Below are positions 1-11,020 of a stretch of 58,536 nt of DNA, piece after piece. Source of the stretch: Sphaerimonospora mesophila NBRC 14179 = JCM 3151 (GTDB lineage Bacteria > Actinomycetota > Actinomycetes > Streptosporangiales > Streptosporangiaceae); assembly GCA_001552515.1 (NCBI GenBank), contig BCRI01000033.1, positions 1 to 58,536 of the forward strand. Reading direction: 5' to 3'. A program made the translations under genes and the position numbers. The first letter of the stretch is position 1. Each line of letters starts with the position of its first letter. The notes below the pieces were generated by a model. The model ran no database searches and had not been told where the DNA came from. It was given only the letters and a program-made list of their open reading frames with translations.

Positions 1-156
1 GCCAATGCCGAACTAACTAATGCTCTCGTCCGGCTCCACGGATTTTCCTCTGATTGAATATTCTGAGGACCTGCCTGCCGTCAGTGGCGTGAGGTAGGTG
101 ACAAGGGACTCGGTCGGCGCGTTTGGGCGAGATAGCCCCCAATTTCCAGACCTGCG

Positions 157-915
157 GTGGATATCATGATGGAGCGCGACGATAGGGCCCAGGGAGTGGA
201 ACGCGTGACACTGGATCTCTCCGTCGTTGCGGATTTCTGCACCACGTTCACAACCCACGACGACGTTGAGACTGTCGCGTCGCTGATCGGCGGAGTCCCT
301 TTAGCGGTGGACTACCGTTCCCCAGAGGCTCTCAGCCCGAGCACCGCCACCATCATCCGCTGGGGCGACGGGATCCTGATCGCACAGCCCTACTACGGGT
401 ACGAATGTGCCCGCCAAGAGGTCATGAGCGCCCTGTCACGCCATGGCCATCTGGCCGTCTGTGTGGTGTGGGGAATCTCGCTCCTCCCGTGGGCGAAGAC
501 CTACTCCAGGATGGACCCATGGCACGCTGCGGGTGCATCGCTGACCTACTTCGCCTACGCCGCGAACGGGAGACTGGACGTCGGGTTCGACCCTTATGAC
601 TTCAACAGAGCCGACCCGTCCGCCCGCTGCGGCTGGAATACCGGGGCGGTCGACCCGTACCTGCACGACCTGGACTTCAGCCCTCTTACGGTCGCGACAC
701 AGCAGTCCGGGAGGGGTTCGAGGTCGGGTCGGCGCACCATTCCCCGGCACAAGTACGCCTGCGTCACTCTCATGGAACGCATTTCGGGCGCCACCTTTCC
801 AGCGGATGTCGAAAGGCCGGATTCGCCCGATGCGGGATTCACCATCGCCAGCCCGTTACCAGCTATGAGCGATGCCGAGTTCGCCCACTTCATGGGCCGC
901 CCGTCGCAGAGCTGA
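157..915 (+). CDS. Hypothetical protein, possibly DUF6461-like
   Basis: I cannot assign this protein of about 250 residues to a family with certainty. It is soluble-looking, with no signal peptide or membrane segment. The middle (about residues 65-140) has a small alpha/beta pattern with WGDGILIAQP, VVWGISLLPW and a strand ending NGRLDVGFDPYDFNR. This recalls actinobacterial DUF6461 proteins, where a tryptophan-rich core is followed by an F-x-Y-x-x-x-G-R-L segment. The start is uncertain: GTG 157, ATG 166 or 169, or GTG 205, which has a GGGAG ribosome site upstream. It converges with the nuclease gene at 984-1943, with 68 bp between the stops. An immunity role for that neighbour is conceivable but unsupported. 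Confidence 0.55.
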   Translation: MDIMMERDDRAQGVERVTLDLSVVADFCTTFTTHDDVETVASLIGGVPLAVDYRSPEALSPSTATIIRWGDGILIAQPYYGYECARQEVMSALSRHGHLAVCVVWGISLLPWAKTYSRMDPWHAAGASLTYFAYAANGRLDVGFDPYDFNRADPSARCGWNTGAVDPYLHDLDFSPLTVATQQSGRGSRSGRRTIPRHKYACVTLMERISGATFPADVERPDSPDAGFTIASPLPAMSDAEFAHFMGRPSQS

Positions 916-983
916 GGCTCGCGTCGCCAGCTCCATGCCACCGATGAAGCCGGCGACGCCCGTTCTGGACAAGCGGTGTCAGC

Positions 984-1943
984 CTACGACGTAGGCTCCG
1001 CACCTGGGGAGATGAGAACCCAAAAGGGGTCTTCCTCAAGAAGCCTGTATCGCTGGTAGAACCATCTCAAGGACGTGCCCGCACTGCCGTTGTGCGGCTG
1101 CGACACGTACTTGTAGCTGATATTCGCCGTGAGCTTCCCGGCGTAGTCCCTTCCGGCTCCTTCGTAGGCACTGGCGAAGGGGTGCTCATCGCATTGGTAC
1201 CCGGCTGGCCTCGTGATCAGCGCACACGCCCTATCCTTCTCCCTGGTGTTCTCCGCGTAGAGAGGGTTGTTGTCTTCATCCCAGATCCTGTGCAGCGGAG
1301 CGCCGCGGCCCCTGACACCGCTTACGATGTACTCCAGGAAGTCTCCCGGGATCACCTTGTTGGTGTTGGCGAAGGCGCTTTTGATGTGACCAGCGACCTC
1401 CCCGTGTTTCACGCTCTTTTCGTAGTAGGTGATGAACCTGTTCCCCTTGCCTAAAATGCAGCCCCCGTAATGGGTCCGATACCTGGGCGAGGTGTCGCAC
1501 ATCACCTCCGGCTCCTTGCAAAAGTTCTTGACGTCCTCATCCTTCAGGCGCTTGCCGTTGAGATATCCCCCGACTTCGATGTACGGGCCTATCTTGCAGG
1601 TGCCGACCCGGTCGGGTCCGCTGCTGTCGGTGGTACGGGACTTGATTTTGAAGTGTGCGTAGGGGTTCAACTTCCAGGCCGCGCGCGACGCATTTCTGGA
1701 AGAGGGCCCGTCGACGGCACAGACGCCAGGACCGGGGTCGCCCGCCGTCGTGATGTTGGCGTTCAGCATGATGCCGTTGTCGTTGATGCTGAGACCCTCG
1801 GGTTCGATCTTGTACCAGACGTCGATGTCGCGGCTGTGTCTGCTGGGGTCATCCCAGGCCTGGGTTAAGTAGTTGCCGATGCGAGTGAGAATCACCGTGG
1901 TGGCGGTGAACTGCGTGAATCCCGCAGGGATTTTCACCTTCAC
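984..1943 (-). CDS. NucA/NucB-type nuclease domain protein, 5' end damaged or truncated
   Basis: The C-terminal 80 residues contain ACALITRPAGYQCDEHPFAS followed by AYEGAG. This is the C-D-E-[YH]-P-F-A-S-x-E-G-G signature of the sporulation-type DNase NucA/NucB family (Pfam Deoxyribonuclease NucA/NucB). The acidic D-E pair and the following Glu are the presumed metal/catalytic residues. The rest is rich in Cys, Lys and Tyr and looks like an extracellular or toxin-carrier region. GTG 1943 is the first usable start, but protein-like sequence continues in the same frame to 2234, where an in-frame TGA lies at 2235-2237. No ATG, GTG or TTG lies between. Either the 5' part has been lost, a frameshift has occurred, or the true start is unusual. 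G+C is lower than in neighbouring genes, which suggests transfer. Confidence 0.7.
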   Translation of the reverse strand: MKVKIPAGFTQFTATTVILTRIGNYLTQAWDDPSRHSRDIDVWYKIEPEGLSINDNGIMLNANITTAGDPGPGVCAVDGPSSRNASRAAWKLNPYAHFKIKSRTTDSSGPDRVGTCKIGPYIEVGGYLNGKRLKDEDVKNFCKEPEVMCDTSPRYRTHYGGCILGKGNRFITYYEKSVKHGEVAGHIKSAFANTNKVIPGDFLEYIVSGVRGRGAPLHRIWDEDNNPLYAENTREKDRACALITRPAGYQCDEHPFASAYEGAGRDYAGKLTANISYKYVSQPHNGSAGTSLRWFYQRYRLLEEDPFWVLISPGAEPTS

Positions 1944-2525
1944 GCCATCGACGATGACCTTGTGAAAGAGGACGACCCCGTAGGTCCAGGTGTAGCACCA
2001 CGTGAAGGGCCGATATTGGTCGTGGAGAATGGGTTGGGGTGGGAAACCCTTCCAGCCTTCGTCCCGGCAGGTCTCTGTCGAGATGTGCTCCAGATCGAAA
2101 CTGTCCGCGGCAGCAACAGTGGACTGGGTCGCCCGCTCGCCGCTGGGAATGGGCTGGCCTCCACCGGCGGTATTGATCGTGGCGGTGTGCCAGGTGGTCC
2201 AGGCGCCGTTGACGCCTGCAGCGGACCGGAGTGATCATGACATAAGGAAGCTATAAAAGTAAAGATCATTTTTAGTAATGGGAAAGCCCTGCTCCGTCAC
2301 GACGGCCGAAGGTCGTGATCTCCGTGGAGTGGGCGGCCGGGAGGGTGGCCGCATAGGGGCGATCATCGAGGCCGTGATCATTTTGGGGAGCGAACCGATC
2401 TCGACAGCGGTGTAGGACGCGGACGCCCGGCGGCCACGTCGCGTACGCCGGCGGCGACGGTGAACAGCTCCCCCAGCCGTTCATAGGGACCGATCGACAG
2501 CAGATGCGGCGTCCTAAAAAGTAGT
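1944..2525 (-). other. In-frame coding-like remnant upstream of the nuclease, then AT-rich gap
   Basis: Read on the minus strand, 1944-2234 continues the nuclease frame with convincing protein sequence, including GVNGAWTTWHTATINTAGG and a Cys-Trp-rich stretch ending TWTYGVVLFHKVIVDG. Above the TGA at 2235-2237 the same frame stays open but is of low quality. Around 2235-2280 the DNA is conspicuously AT-rich for this genome. I see no convincing gene between 2281 and 2525. The segment probably once held the 5' half of the nuclease gene, which may have encoded a signal or delivery domain. Confidence 0.45.
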
Positions 2526-2561
2526 GCCCGGGGCCGGTCGGCGAAACGACCGGCCCCGGGC
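2526..2561 (-). terminator. Intrinsic terminator of the betaine transporter operon
   Basis: There is a perfect 15-bp stem (GCCCGGGGCCGGTCG and its complement) with the loop GCGAAA. On the minus strand it is followed four bases later by a run of five T. It lies 33 bp beyond the stop codon of the binding-protein gene ending at 2594. Confidence 0.9.
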
Positions 2562-2593
2562 GCGTCGAGCCGCGGAGGGAGGGCGGCTCGAGC

Positions 2594-3589
2594 TCAGCCG
2601 GCCGCGGCGGGCAGCCAGGCCTTGATCTTGTCGGGGTTGTCGGCGACCCACTTCTCGGCCGCCTGCTCGGCCGTCATGCCGTCCTCGGAGATGTACTTGG
2701 ACACGACGTTCTGGTCGTCGTTGGTCCAGTTGAAGTTCTTGACGAGCTCGTAGGCGGGGCTGCCCGAGTCGGCGAACTTCTTGCTGACGATCTTGTCGAG
2801 GTCGTACACGGGGTAGTCGCAGGCCACCTTGGCGGCGTCGGCATCGCAGCCCTCGGTCCACTCGGGCAGGTCGACCTTCACCAGCTTCACCTCGGACATG
2901 AACCACTGCGGGTCGTAGAAGTAGCCGATGAGCGGGGTCTTCTGCTTCTCCGCCTGGCGGAACGCCGTGATCAGGGCCGCCTCGCTGCCGGCGTAGACCA
3001 CCTTGAAGTCCAGCTTCAGGTTCTTGACCAGCGCCTCGTCGTTGGTCACGAACGACGGGTCGCCGTCCAGCAGCTGGCCCTTGCCGCCCGACTCCGACGT
3101 CTTGAACAGGTCGGCGTACTTGTTGAGGTTCTTCCAGTCGGTGATGTCGGGGTACTTCTCGGCCATCCACGGCGGCACGAACCAGCCGATGACGCCCTTG
3201 TTGCCGGTCGGGCCGACCGCCACCGCGACCTTCTGCTCGTCGATGTACTTCTTCTTGAGGTCTTCGTGGCCCCAGTTCTCGACGATCGCGTCCACCTCTC
3301 CGGTGGCGAACCCCTGCCAGGCCACCTCCTCCTTGAGGTCCTTCTTGACGACGTTGCAGCCGAGCTCCTTCTCGGCGACGTGGGCGATCACCGCGGCGTT
3401 CGCCTCATAGCCGACCCACGGGTTGACCGCCAGGTTGAACGTGCCGCACGCCGACTTGCCGCCGCCGTCGCCCGAGGCCTGGGCGCCGGTGTCCTCGCCC
3501 ACCTTCGCTCCCCCGCACCCGGAGAGCAGGAGGGCGGCGCCGGCCACGACCGCGCACGCGCGCAGGCCGGCGATCCAGGAAACTGCCAT
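2594..3589 (-). CDS. Glycine betaine/proline betaine ABC transporter substrate-binding lipoprotein (OpuAC/ProX type)
   Basis: This 331-residue lipoprotein captures quaternary ammonium osmolytes outside the membrane for the permease and ATPase encoded just upstream. A signal peptide ends in the lipobox LLSGC. The mature protein has the OpuAC-family aromatic-box segments VNPWVGYEAN, VENWGHE, IGWFVPPWM and YFYDPQWF, whose Trp and Tyr residues normally cage the trimethylammonium group. ATG 3589 is preferred over the upstream ATG 3616 because it directly precedes the hydrophobic signal segment. It is last in the minus-strand operon betB-ATPase-permease-binding protein and is followed by a strong terminator. 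Choline or a related betaine could also be a ligand. Confidence 0.92.
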   Translation of the reverse strand: MAVSWIAGLRACAVVAGAALLLSGCGGAKVGEDTGAQASGDGGGKSACGTFNLAVNPWVGYEANAAVIAHVAEKELGCNVVKKDLKEEVAWQGFATGEVDAIVENWGHEDLKKKYIDEQKVAVAVGPTGNKGVIGWFVPPWMAEKYPDITDWKNLNKYADLFKTSESGGKGQLLDGDPSFVTNDEALVKNLKLDFKVVYAGSEAALITAFRQAEKQKTPLIGYFYDPQWFMSEVKLVKVDLPEWTEGCDADAAKVACDYPVYDLDKIVSKKFADSGSPAYELVKNFNWTNDDQNVVSKYISEDGMTAEQAAEKWVADNPDKIKAWLPAAAG

Positions 3590-3616
3590 GAGGTCCTCCA
3601 GACCCGTTGATTTCAT

Positions 3617-5625
3617 TCAGTGAGGTGCCGGACGCGCGGCCGCGCGCTGCGCCGCCGCCCGCATGATCCGGTCGAGCATGATGCCGAGCACGACGATCGC
3701 CAGCCCGGCGGCCAGCCCCTTGCCCCGCAACTGGTACTGCGAGAACCCGGCCACCACGTCGTATCCGAGCGCGCCGGCCCCGACGAGGCCGCCGATGACG
3801 ACCATCGACAGCACGTAGATCAGGCCCTGGCTGGCCGCGAGCGTGATCCCGGCGCGGGCCATGGGGAGCTGGACCTTGGCGATGAGCTGCCAGGTGCTGG
3901 ACCCGCCCGCCGTCGCCGCCTCCACCGCTGTCGGCGACACGCCGCGTACGGCCTCGGCCACCAGCTTGATCGACACCGGCGCCGCGAACGCCACGGCGGC
4001 GATGATGGCCGTGAACCGGGTCGCGCCGAACAGCCCCAGGATCGGGACGAGATAGACGAAGGCCGGCATGGTCTGACCCGCGTCGAGCACCGGGCGCAGC
4101 ACCTGGTCGACCCGGGCGCTGCGTCCCATCCACACCCCGGCCACCACGCCGAGGACCATCACGATCAGGGTGGCCACCAGCGTGGTGGCCAGCGTCACCA
4201 TGCTGTCGTGCCACAGGCCGAGCAGCACCAGCAGCACGAGCGACACCCCGGCGACGATGGCGGCCCGAGCTCCGGCCAGCAGCAGCGCGAGCGCGACCAC
4301 GACCAGGGCCACCAGCCACCACGGCGAGCCGGCCAGCAGCGACTGGAACGGGTTGAGCAGCCCGTAGGTGATCAGGTTCTTCAGCGCGTCCGTGTACGTG
4401 ACGAGCGTGTCCTGCGCCCACTGGCTCGCCGCCCCCGCGCCCTGTTTCACGTACGAGCCCAGGCCGGCCCCGCCGGGGAACTCGGCCGCCCAGACGTAGA
4501 CGTGCGAGAGGTAGACCAGCACGGCGGTGGCGGCGAGGACCAGGCCCGCCTCGATCCGCCGCGCCCGCGTGCCGCGTGCCCTGCCCGACCTGCGCTCGGC
4601 CTCGACCCGCCGGCCGGCGGCCGAGGTGACGCGGTCGAGCACGATCGCCATGATCACGATGGCCAGCCCGGCGTTGAACGCGGTGCCCACGTCGAGTGTC
4701 TGCAGTGCCTTCAGCACGGTCTTGCCCAGGCCGGGCGCGTCGATCAGGGCGGCGATCGTGACCATGGACAGGGCGGCCATGATGGTCTGGTTGGCCCCCA
4801 CGATGATCGTCCGCTTGGCCAGCGGGAGCCGTACCTTGCGCAGCGCCTGCGCGCGGGTCGAGCCGAGCGAGGTGCTCGCCTCCAGCGTGCTGACCGGGAT
4901 CTCCCGGATGCCGTGCGCGGTGATGCGGATCACCGGCGGGGTCGCGTAGATCATCGTCGCGACGGTGCCGCTGGCCGGGCCGATCAGGAAGAACAGCGTG
5001 AGCGGGGCCAGGTAGACGAAGGTCGGCATCGTCTGCATGAAGTCCAGCACCGGCGTGAGAAACCGGTTGACCCGGTCGCTGAGACCCGCCCAGACGCCGA
5101 GGGGGATGCCGACGGCGAGGGCCAGCACGACGGCGGTCAGCGTGAGGGCGAGCGTGTCCATGCTCTCCTCCCACAGACCGAGCAGGCCGAACGACGCGAA
5201 CCCGGCGGCGGTCAGCAGGGCCGTACGGCGGTTGCCGTACAGCAGCGCGACGGCCGTGGCGATGCCGGTCACGCCGAGCCAGCCGATGACCGGGACCGGC
5301 CGTCCGAACGACGGCCGGCTGATCAGCGCCTGTACGAAGGTGACCGACTCGTCGATGAACAGCCGGATGTAGTTGATGAAGTACAGGAACAGCGGGTTGC
5401 TGTTCCGCCCGGCGTCGATCGCGTCCATGCCCTCGCTGAGCCGGGTGTGCAGCGGAGTGAGCTCCGCGCCGCCGAGCGCGAGCGTGTCGCGGCCCCTGAG
5501 CAGGGCCCACAGCGCCACCCAGGCCGCGAGAACGATGACGGTCAGGTAGCGCCCGCGCAGCCACCCCGCGCGGCCGGGAGCGGCCGCGCCGGTGGCGGCG
5601 GTCGCGGTGGTGGGCACTGCCGCCA

Positions 5626-5626
<1 letters not shown>
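3617..5626 (-). CDS. Betaine ABC transporter permease with two tandem permease domains (ProW/OpuAB type)
   Basis: The 669 residues are roughly twice the usual ProW length and contain two BPD_transp_1-type domains. The repeated units are recognisable: LGLWEESMDTLALTL with LDFMQTMPTFVYL in the first half, and LGLWHDSMVTLATTL with LDAGQTMPAFVYL in the second. Each is followed by an EAA-type coupling loop (STLEASTSLGS and TAVEAATAGGS). A single polypeptide thus probably forms the complete membrane channel. A linker of about 100 residues with extra membrane segments joins the halves. Its start ATG shares one base with the stop of the ATPase gene (TGATG), indicating translational coupling. Confidence 0.92.
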
Positions 5627-6804
<1,178 letters not shown>

Positions 6805-6817
6805 GGCCACCCTTCGG

Positions 6818-8296
6818 CTAGTGAGGGAAATCCGGGAACCACCGCTGGGGCCGGGGGCGGATGTTCTGCCAGATGTGCTTGATCTCTCGGTACTCGTCGA
6901 GGCCCGTGGGGCCGAGCTCGCGGCCGATGCCCGACTGCTTGAATCCGCCCCACTCCGCCTGCGGGACGTAGGGGTGGTAGTCGTTGATCCAGACCGTGCC
7001 GTGCCTGAGCCGGGCGGCGACCCGCCGGGCCCTGCCCGCGTCGGTGGTCCACACCGCGCCGGCCAGGCCGTAGTCGGTGTCGTTGCCCAGCTCGACCGCC
7101 TCGTCCTCACCGCTGAAGCGCTCGACGGTGAGGACCGGCCCGAAGGACTCCTCGCGGACCACCCGCATGTCGCGGCGGCACCCGTCCAGCACGGTCGGCC
7201 GGTAGTAGTGACCGCCGGCCAGGTCCGGGGCGTCCGGCCGGCCGCCGCCGCAGCGCAGCACCGCGCCCTCGGCGAGGCCCGCTGCGACGTAGTCCTCGAC
7301 CTTGGCCAGGTGCTCAGCGGAGATCAGCGGCCCGGTCTGCGCCTCGGGGTCGAACGGCCCGCCGAGCCGGATCCGCTCGGCCCGCCGCACCACCTCGTCG
7401 ACGAAGGCGTCGTGCAGGGAGTCCTCGACGAGCAGCCGCGCCCCGGCCGAGCAGACCTGGCCGGAGTGCAGGAAGACCGCGGTGAGCGCGAAGTCGACCG
7501 CGGTCTCGAAGTCGGCGTCGGCGAAGACGATGTTGGGGTTCTTGCCGCCGAGTTCGAGCGCGACCCGCTTGACGGTCGCGGCAGCGGCGGCCATGACGCG
7601 CCGGCCGGTCGCCAGGCCCCCGGTGAACGACACCATGTCCACGGCGGGATGCTCGGCGAGCGGCGCCCCCGCCTGCGGCCCGGCGCCGAGCACCAGGTTG
7701 GCGACACCGGCGGGCAGACCCGCCTCATCCAGCGTCCGCATCAGCATGATCGCGGTGCTCGGGGTGAGCTCGCTCGGCTTGAGCACGAACGTGTTGCCCG
7801 CCGCGAGCGCGGGGGCGACCTTCCACGAGGTCTGCAGCAGCGGGTAGTTCCAGGGGGTGATGAGGCCGCACACGCCGAGCGGTTCGTACACGATCTGGCT
7901 CACGGCGTCGTCGCGGCCGGTGTCGACGACCCGGCCCGCGTCGGTGCCGGCGATCCCGCCGAAGTAGCGGAAGCAGGCGATCACGTCGTCGAGGTCGTAC
8001 TCGCTCTCGACGAGCCGCTTGCCGGTGTCCAGCGACTCGGCCCGGGCGAACTCCTTCTTCTCCCTGGCCAGCAGGTCGGCGACGCGGAGCAGCAGTCGCC
8101 CGCGCTCGCGGGCCGGGGTCAGCGGCCAGGGGCCCTCGTCGAAGGCCCGGCGGGCCGCCGCGATCGCGGCCTCCGTGTCCGCCCGCGTGCCCTCCGAGAC
8201 GGTCGCGACGAGGGATCCGTCAGCGGGGCAGTGGATCGTACGGCGTCCGCCCTCGACTGGATCTGTCCAGGCGCCGTCGATGAAGAGGTCTGCCAC
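6818..8296 (-). CDS. betB: Betaine aldehyde dehydrogenase
   Basis: This 492-residue NAD(P)-dependent aldehyde dehydrogenase oxidises betaine aldehyde to glycine betaine. It has the cofactor and active-site landmarks of the ALDH superfamily: [22 protein letters not shown], the general-base Glu in ELGGKN, the nucleophile Cys in GQVCSAG, and the late EESFGPVL motif. The C-terminal [19 protein letters not shown] segment resembles BetB-type enzymes. It is the first gene of a minus-strand operon with the betaine transporter, and betA lies just beyond one IclR gene. The assignment as BetB rather than another ALDH rests mainly on this context. Confidence 0.9.
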   Translation of the reverse strand: MADLFIDGAWTDPVEGGRRTIHCPADGSLVATVSEGTRADTEAAIAAARRAFDEGPWPLTPARERGRLLLRVADLLAREKKEFARAESLDTGKRLVESEYDLDDVIACFRYFGGIAGTDAGRVVDTGRDDAVSQIVYEPLGVCGLITPWNYPLLQTSWKVAPALAAGNTFVLKPSELTPSTAIMLMRTLDEAGLPAGVANLVLGAGPQAGAPLAEHPAVDMVSFTGGLATGRRVMAAAAATVKRVALELGGKNPNIVFADADFETAVDFALTAVFLHSGQVCSAGARLLVEDSLHDAFVDEVVRRAERIRLGGPFDPEAQTGPLISAEHLAKVEDYVAAGLAEGAVLRCGGGRPDAPDLAGGHYYRPTVLDGCRRDMRVVREESFGPVLTVERFSGEDEAVELGNDTDYGLAGAVWTTDAGRARRVAARLRHGTVWINDYHPYVPQAEWGGFKQSGIGRELGPTGLDEYREIKHIWQNIRPRPQRWFPDFPH

Positions 8297-8348
8297 GGGC
8301 AGCGTGCCTTCCGGTTGGGGTCACAGGCGCGCTCCGCGTCGTCACTCA

Positions 8349-8386
8349 GTTGCGCAATACGCACCTGTTTGCTTATGGAGAAACAG
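8349..8386. promoter_or_regulatory. Candidate IclR operators upstream of betB
   Basis: Two dyads lie in the 113-bp gap between betB and the upstream IclR gene. GTTGCGCAATACGCACC (8349-8365) is a GTTGC-N7-GCAAC-like 17-mer with one mismatch. CTGTTT-N10-AAACAG (8365-8386) is a perfect 6-bp inverted repeat. The first resembles the dyad between betA and the second IclR gene. Binding by either IclR protein is inferred. Confidence 0.45.
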
Positions 8387-8409
8387 AATTGACCCCTCGT
8401 CGGCTTTAG

Positions 8410-9210
8410 TCAAGTCGATGTCCGGTTTTTTACGGACACTGTCGAGTAACAACCCATGCGTTGCGAGATCTCCCGAGCTGCCGCGATGACCTGCCCGGCC
8501 ACCTCGGCGAGGGTGGTTTCGGGCATCCGAAACGTCGGTCCCGAGGCGCTCACTGAGGCGATGACCGTGCCGTCCGCTCCCCTGACGGGCGCCGCGACCG
8601 CGGTGAGCCCCTCCTCCAGCTCGTCGACGGCGGTGGCGTAGCCGCGCTCGCGCACCTCCGCCAGCGCGGCCCCGAGCCGTACGGGATCGGTGATCGTCGC
8701 GGCGGTGAACCGGCTCAGCGGCCCGGCCGCCACCTCCTCGGCGAGGTCGCCGGGCCCGTACGCGAGCAGCACCTTGCCGTTGGACGTGGCGTGCAGCGGG
8801 ATCCGCTGCCCCACCCAGTTGTGCAGCTGGAGCGCCGACGGCCCGGCCGTCTGGTCGACGTACAGCGCCTCACGCCCGACGAGGACGGCCACGTTGACGG
8901 TCTCGCCGACGTCGGCGGCCAGGCGGGGCGTGACGAAGCGGCTCTCCCGCACCAGGTCGAGGCGGGCGCTGGCCGACCCGGCCAGCCGTACGACGCCCAC
9001 GCCGAGGCGGTACCTGCCCCGCTCGCTGTCCTGCTCGACGAGATCGTGGCTCTCCAGCGTCGCCACCAGGCGGAAGGCGGTGGAGCGGTGGACGCCCAGC
9101 TCGACGGCGATCTCACTGATCCCGAGCTCTCCGTCGCGGGCGAGCAGCTTGAGAATGGTGAGCGCGCGGTCCACCGACTGGACCGCGCTCTCCCCCGGCG
9201 CGTTACCCAT
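8410..9210 (-). CDS. IclR family transcriptional regulator (betaine cluster, copy 1)
   Basis: This 266-residue regulator has an N-terminal winged helix (about residues 8-70, with VQSVDRALTILKLLARDGEL and the recognition helix VHRSTAFRLVATLE). An IclR effector-binding domain follows (about 80-250, with LHNWVGQRIPLHATSNGKVLLA). It follows betA by nine bases on the same strand, so it is probably cotranscribed with betA, and it lies upstream of the betB operon. A near-paralogue lies at 11021-11797. It probably senses choline, betaine aldehyde or betaine and controls the bet genes; whether it represses or activates cannot be read from the sequence. The last 15 residues (CYSTVSVKNRTST) extend beyond the usual family end. 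Confidence 0.92.
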   Translation of the reverse strand: MGNAPGESAVQSVDRALTILKLLARDGELGISEIAVELGVHRSTAFRLVATLESHDLVEQDSERGRYRLGVGVVRLAGSASARLDLVRESRFVTPRLAADVGETVNVAVLVGREALYVDQTAGPSALQLHNWVGQRIPLHATSNGKVLLAYGPGDLAEEVAAGPLSRFTAATITDPVRLGAALAEVRERGYATAVDELEEGLTAVAAPVRGADGTVIASVSASGPTFRMPETTLAEVAGQVIAAAREISQRMGCYSTVSVKNRTST

Positions 9211-9219
9211 CCGCGACGG

Positions 9220-10875
9220 TCATCTTTGGTGCCGGTAGAACGCCGCCTCGACGGGTGGCAGCGGGGTGTTGCCGAGGATCAGGTCGGCCGCCTTCTCCGC
9301 CACCATCATCACCGGCGCGTAGATGTTGCCGTTCGTCACGTACGGCATGACCGACGCGTCGACGATCCGCAGCCCCTCGACGCCGTGCACCCGCATGCTG
9401 TCGGGGTCGACGACCGACATGTCGTCGACGCCCATCTTCGCGGTGCAGGAGGGATGCAGCGCGGTCTCGCCGTCCCTGGCCACCCAGTCGAGGATCTCCT
9501 CGTCGCTCTGCACCGACAGCCCGGGAGACAGCTCGCCCGCGTTGAACTCGTCGAAGGCCGGCTGACTCAGGATGTTCCGGGAGACGCGGACGGCCTCCAC
9601 CCATTCCCGCCGGTCCTGGTCGGTGGACAGGTAGTTGAAGCGCAGCGCGGGATGCACCCGGGGGTCCCTGCTCTTGATCTTCACCGTGCCCCGGGCGTCG
9701 GAGTACATCGGCCCGACGTGCACCTGGTAGCCGTGCCCGCCCGACGGGGACGAGCCGTCGTACCGCACCGCGATCGGCAGGAAGTGGAACATCAGGTTCG
9801 GGTAGTCGACGTCGTCGTTGCTCCGTACGAAGCCGCCGGCCTCGAAGTGGTTGGTCGCGGCGGGGCCGCCGCGCAGGAACAGCCACTGCGCCCCGATCCA
9901 CGGGCGGTGCCGCCGCTTGAGGTAGGGCTGCATGGACACCGGCCGCTTGCAGCCGTACTGGACGTAGACCTCGAGGTGGTCCTGGAGGTTCTCCCCCACC
10001 CCGGGCAGGTGGTGCACCACGTCGACGCCGAGGGCCTCCAGCTCGGCGGCGTCGCCCAGGCCGGACAGCTGGAGGAGCTGGGGCGTGTTGATGGAGCCGC
10101 CGCACAGGACGACCTCACCGGCCCGCACCCGGCGCACCGGCCCGCCCCGGAAGGAGAAGTCCACGCCGACGGCCCGCCCGCCCTCGAAGACGACCTTCGT
10201 CACGAAGGCACGGGTCACGACCTTCAGGTTGGGCCGGTTCATCACGGGATGGAGGTAGGCGCGGGCGGCGGACAGCCGGCGGCCGGAGCGGATGTTGCGG
10301 TCGAAGGGGGCGAAGCCCTCCTGACGGTAGCCGTTGACGTCGTCGGTCAGGTTGTATCCCGCCTGCTGCACGGCCTGGAAGAACGCGCCGAACAGCGGGC
10401 TCGACGCCGGGCCGCGCTCCAGCGCGAGCGGGCCGTCGTGGCCACGCCAGACATCCCCGTCATCGGCGGCCAGGCAGTTCTCCATGCGCCTGAAGTACGG
10501 CAGGCAGTGCGCGTAGTCCCAGTTCTTCATCCCGGGATCGGCGGCCCAGCGCTCGTAGTCCAGCGGGTTGCCGCGCTGGAAGATCATGCCGTTGATGCTG
10601 CTGGAACCGCCGAGCACCTTGCCGCGGGCGTGGTAGATCCGGCGGCCGTGCATGTGCGGCTCCGGCTCCGACTCGTACCGCCAGTCGTAGAACCGGCTGC
10701 CGATGGGGAACGTCAGCGCCGCCGGCATGTGGATGAAGACGTCCCAGCGGAAGTCCGACCGGCCGGCCTCCAGCACCAGCACCCGGGTGGAGGGGTCCGC
10801 CGACAGCCGGTTCGCGAGAGCGCTTCCCGCCGAACCGCCGCCGACGATGACGAAGTCGTACTGTTGTGCGCTCAA
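9220..10875 (-). CDS. betA: Choline dehydrogenase / GMC oxidoreductase
   Basis: This 551-residue flavoenzyme of the GMC family is likely to oxidise choline to betaine aldehyde. It shows the FAD-binding start [19 protein letters not shown], the GMC signature [19 protein letters not shown], and the C-terminal segment with HPSCTAKMG and the FAD-contacting [18 protein letters not shown]. The active-site HPS and N residues match choline dehydrogenases. TTG 10875 is chosen because it sits just before the Rossmann strand and has GAGGG seven bases upstream; ATG 10935 would add 20 unusual residues. It is divergent from the second IclR gene and probably forms an operon with the first. Neighbouring betB supports choline as substrate. 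Confidence 0.9.
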   Translation of the reverse strand: MSAQQYDFVIVGGGSAGSALANRLSADPSTRVLVLEAGRSDFRWDVFIHMPAALTFPIGSRFYDWRYESEPEPHMHGRRIYHARGKVLGGSSSINGMIFQRGNPLDYERWAADPGMKNWDYAHCLPYFRRMENCLAADDGDVWRGHDGPLALERGPASSPLFGAFFQAVQQAGYNLTDDVNGYRQEGFAPFDRNIRSGRRLSAARAYLHPVMNRPNLKVVTRAFVTKVVFEGGRAVGVDFSFRGGPVRRVRAGEVVLCGGSINTPQLLQLSGLGDAAELEALGVDVVHHLPGVGENLQDHLEVYVQYGCKRPVSMQPYLKRRHRPWIGAQWLFLRGGPAATNHFEAGGFVRSNDDVDYPNLMFHFLPIAVRYDGSSPSGGHGYQVHVGPMYSDARGTVKIKSRDPRVHPALRFNYLSTDQDRREWVEAVRVSRNILSQPAFDEFNAGELSPGLSVQSDEEILDWVARDGETALHPSCTAKMGVDDMSVVDPDSMRVHGVEGLRIVDASVMPYVTNGNIYAPVMMVAEKAADLILGNTPLPPVEAAFYRHQR

Positions 10876-10938
10876 TCTACCCTCGTCTCGCTCGCGCGAC
10901 GATTGTCTGACCGAAAAGCGTATCGAATCGTGCATCGT

Positions 10939-10955
10939 GTTGCACTACCCGCAAC
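10939..10955. promoter_or_regulatory. Perfect dyad in the betA/iclR divergent promoter region
   Basis: GTTGCACTACCCGCAAC has perfect 5-bp arms (GTTGC/GCAAC) separated by 7 bp. It lies between the divergent betA and IclR genes, which are 145 bp apart. The same spacing recurs upstream of betB (8349-8365) and in degenerate form upstream of the Rieske operon (19007-19023). This is a plausible IclR-family operator. Confidence 0.5.
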
Positions 10956-11020
10956 AGGAAATATCAACGGGTTGTGTGGATCAAGTGGACCGGGGTTGTC
11001 GACGCGCCTACAGTTGCGCT

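Noticed and set aside
2272-2484. Possible small gene or transposase remnant between nuclease and terminator
   Set aside because: No start with a ribosome site and no family motif; it cannot be told from random open sequence.
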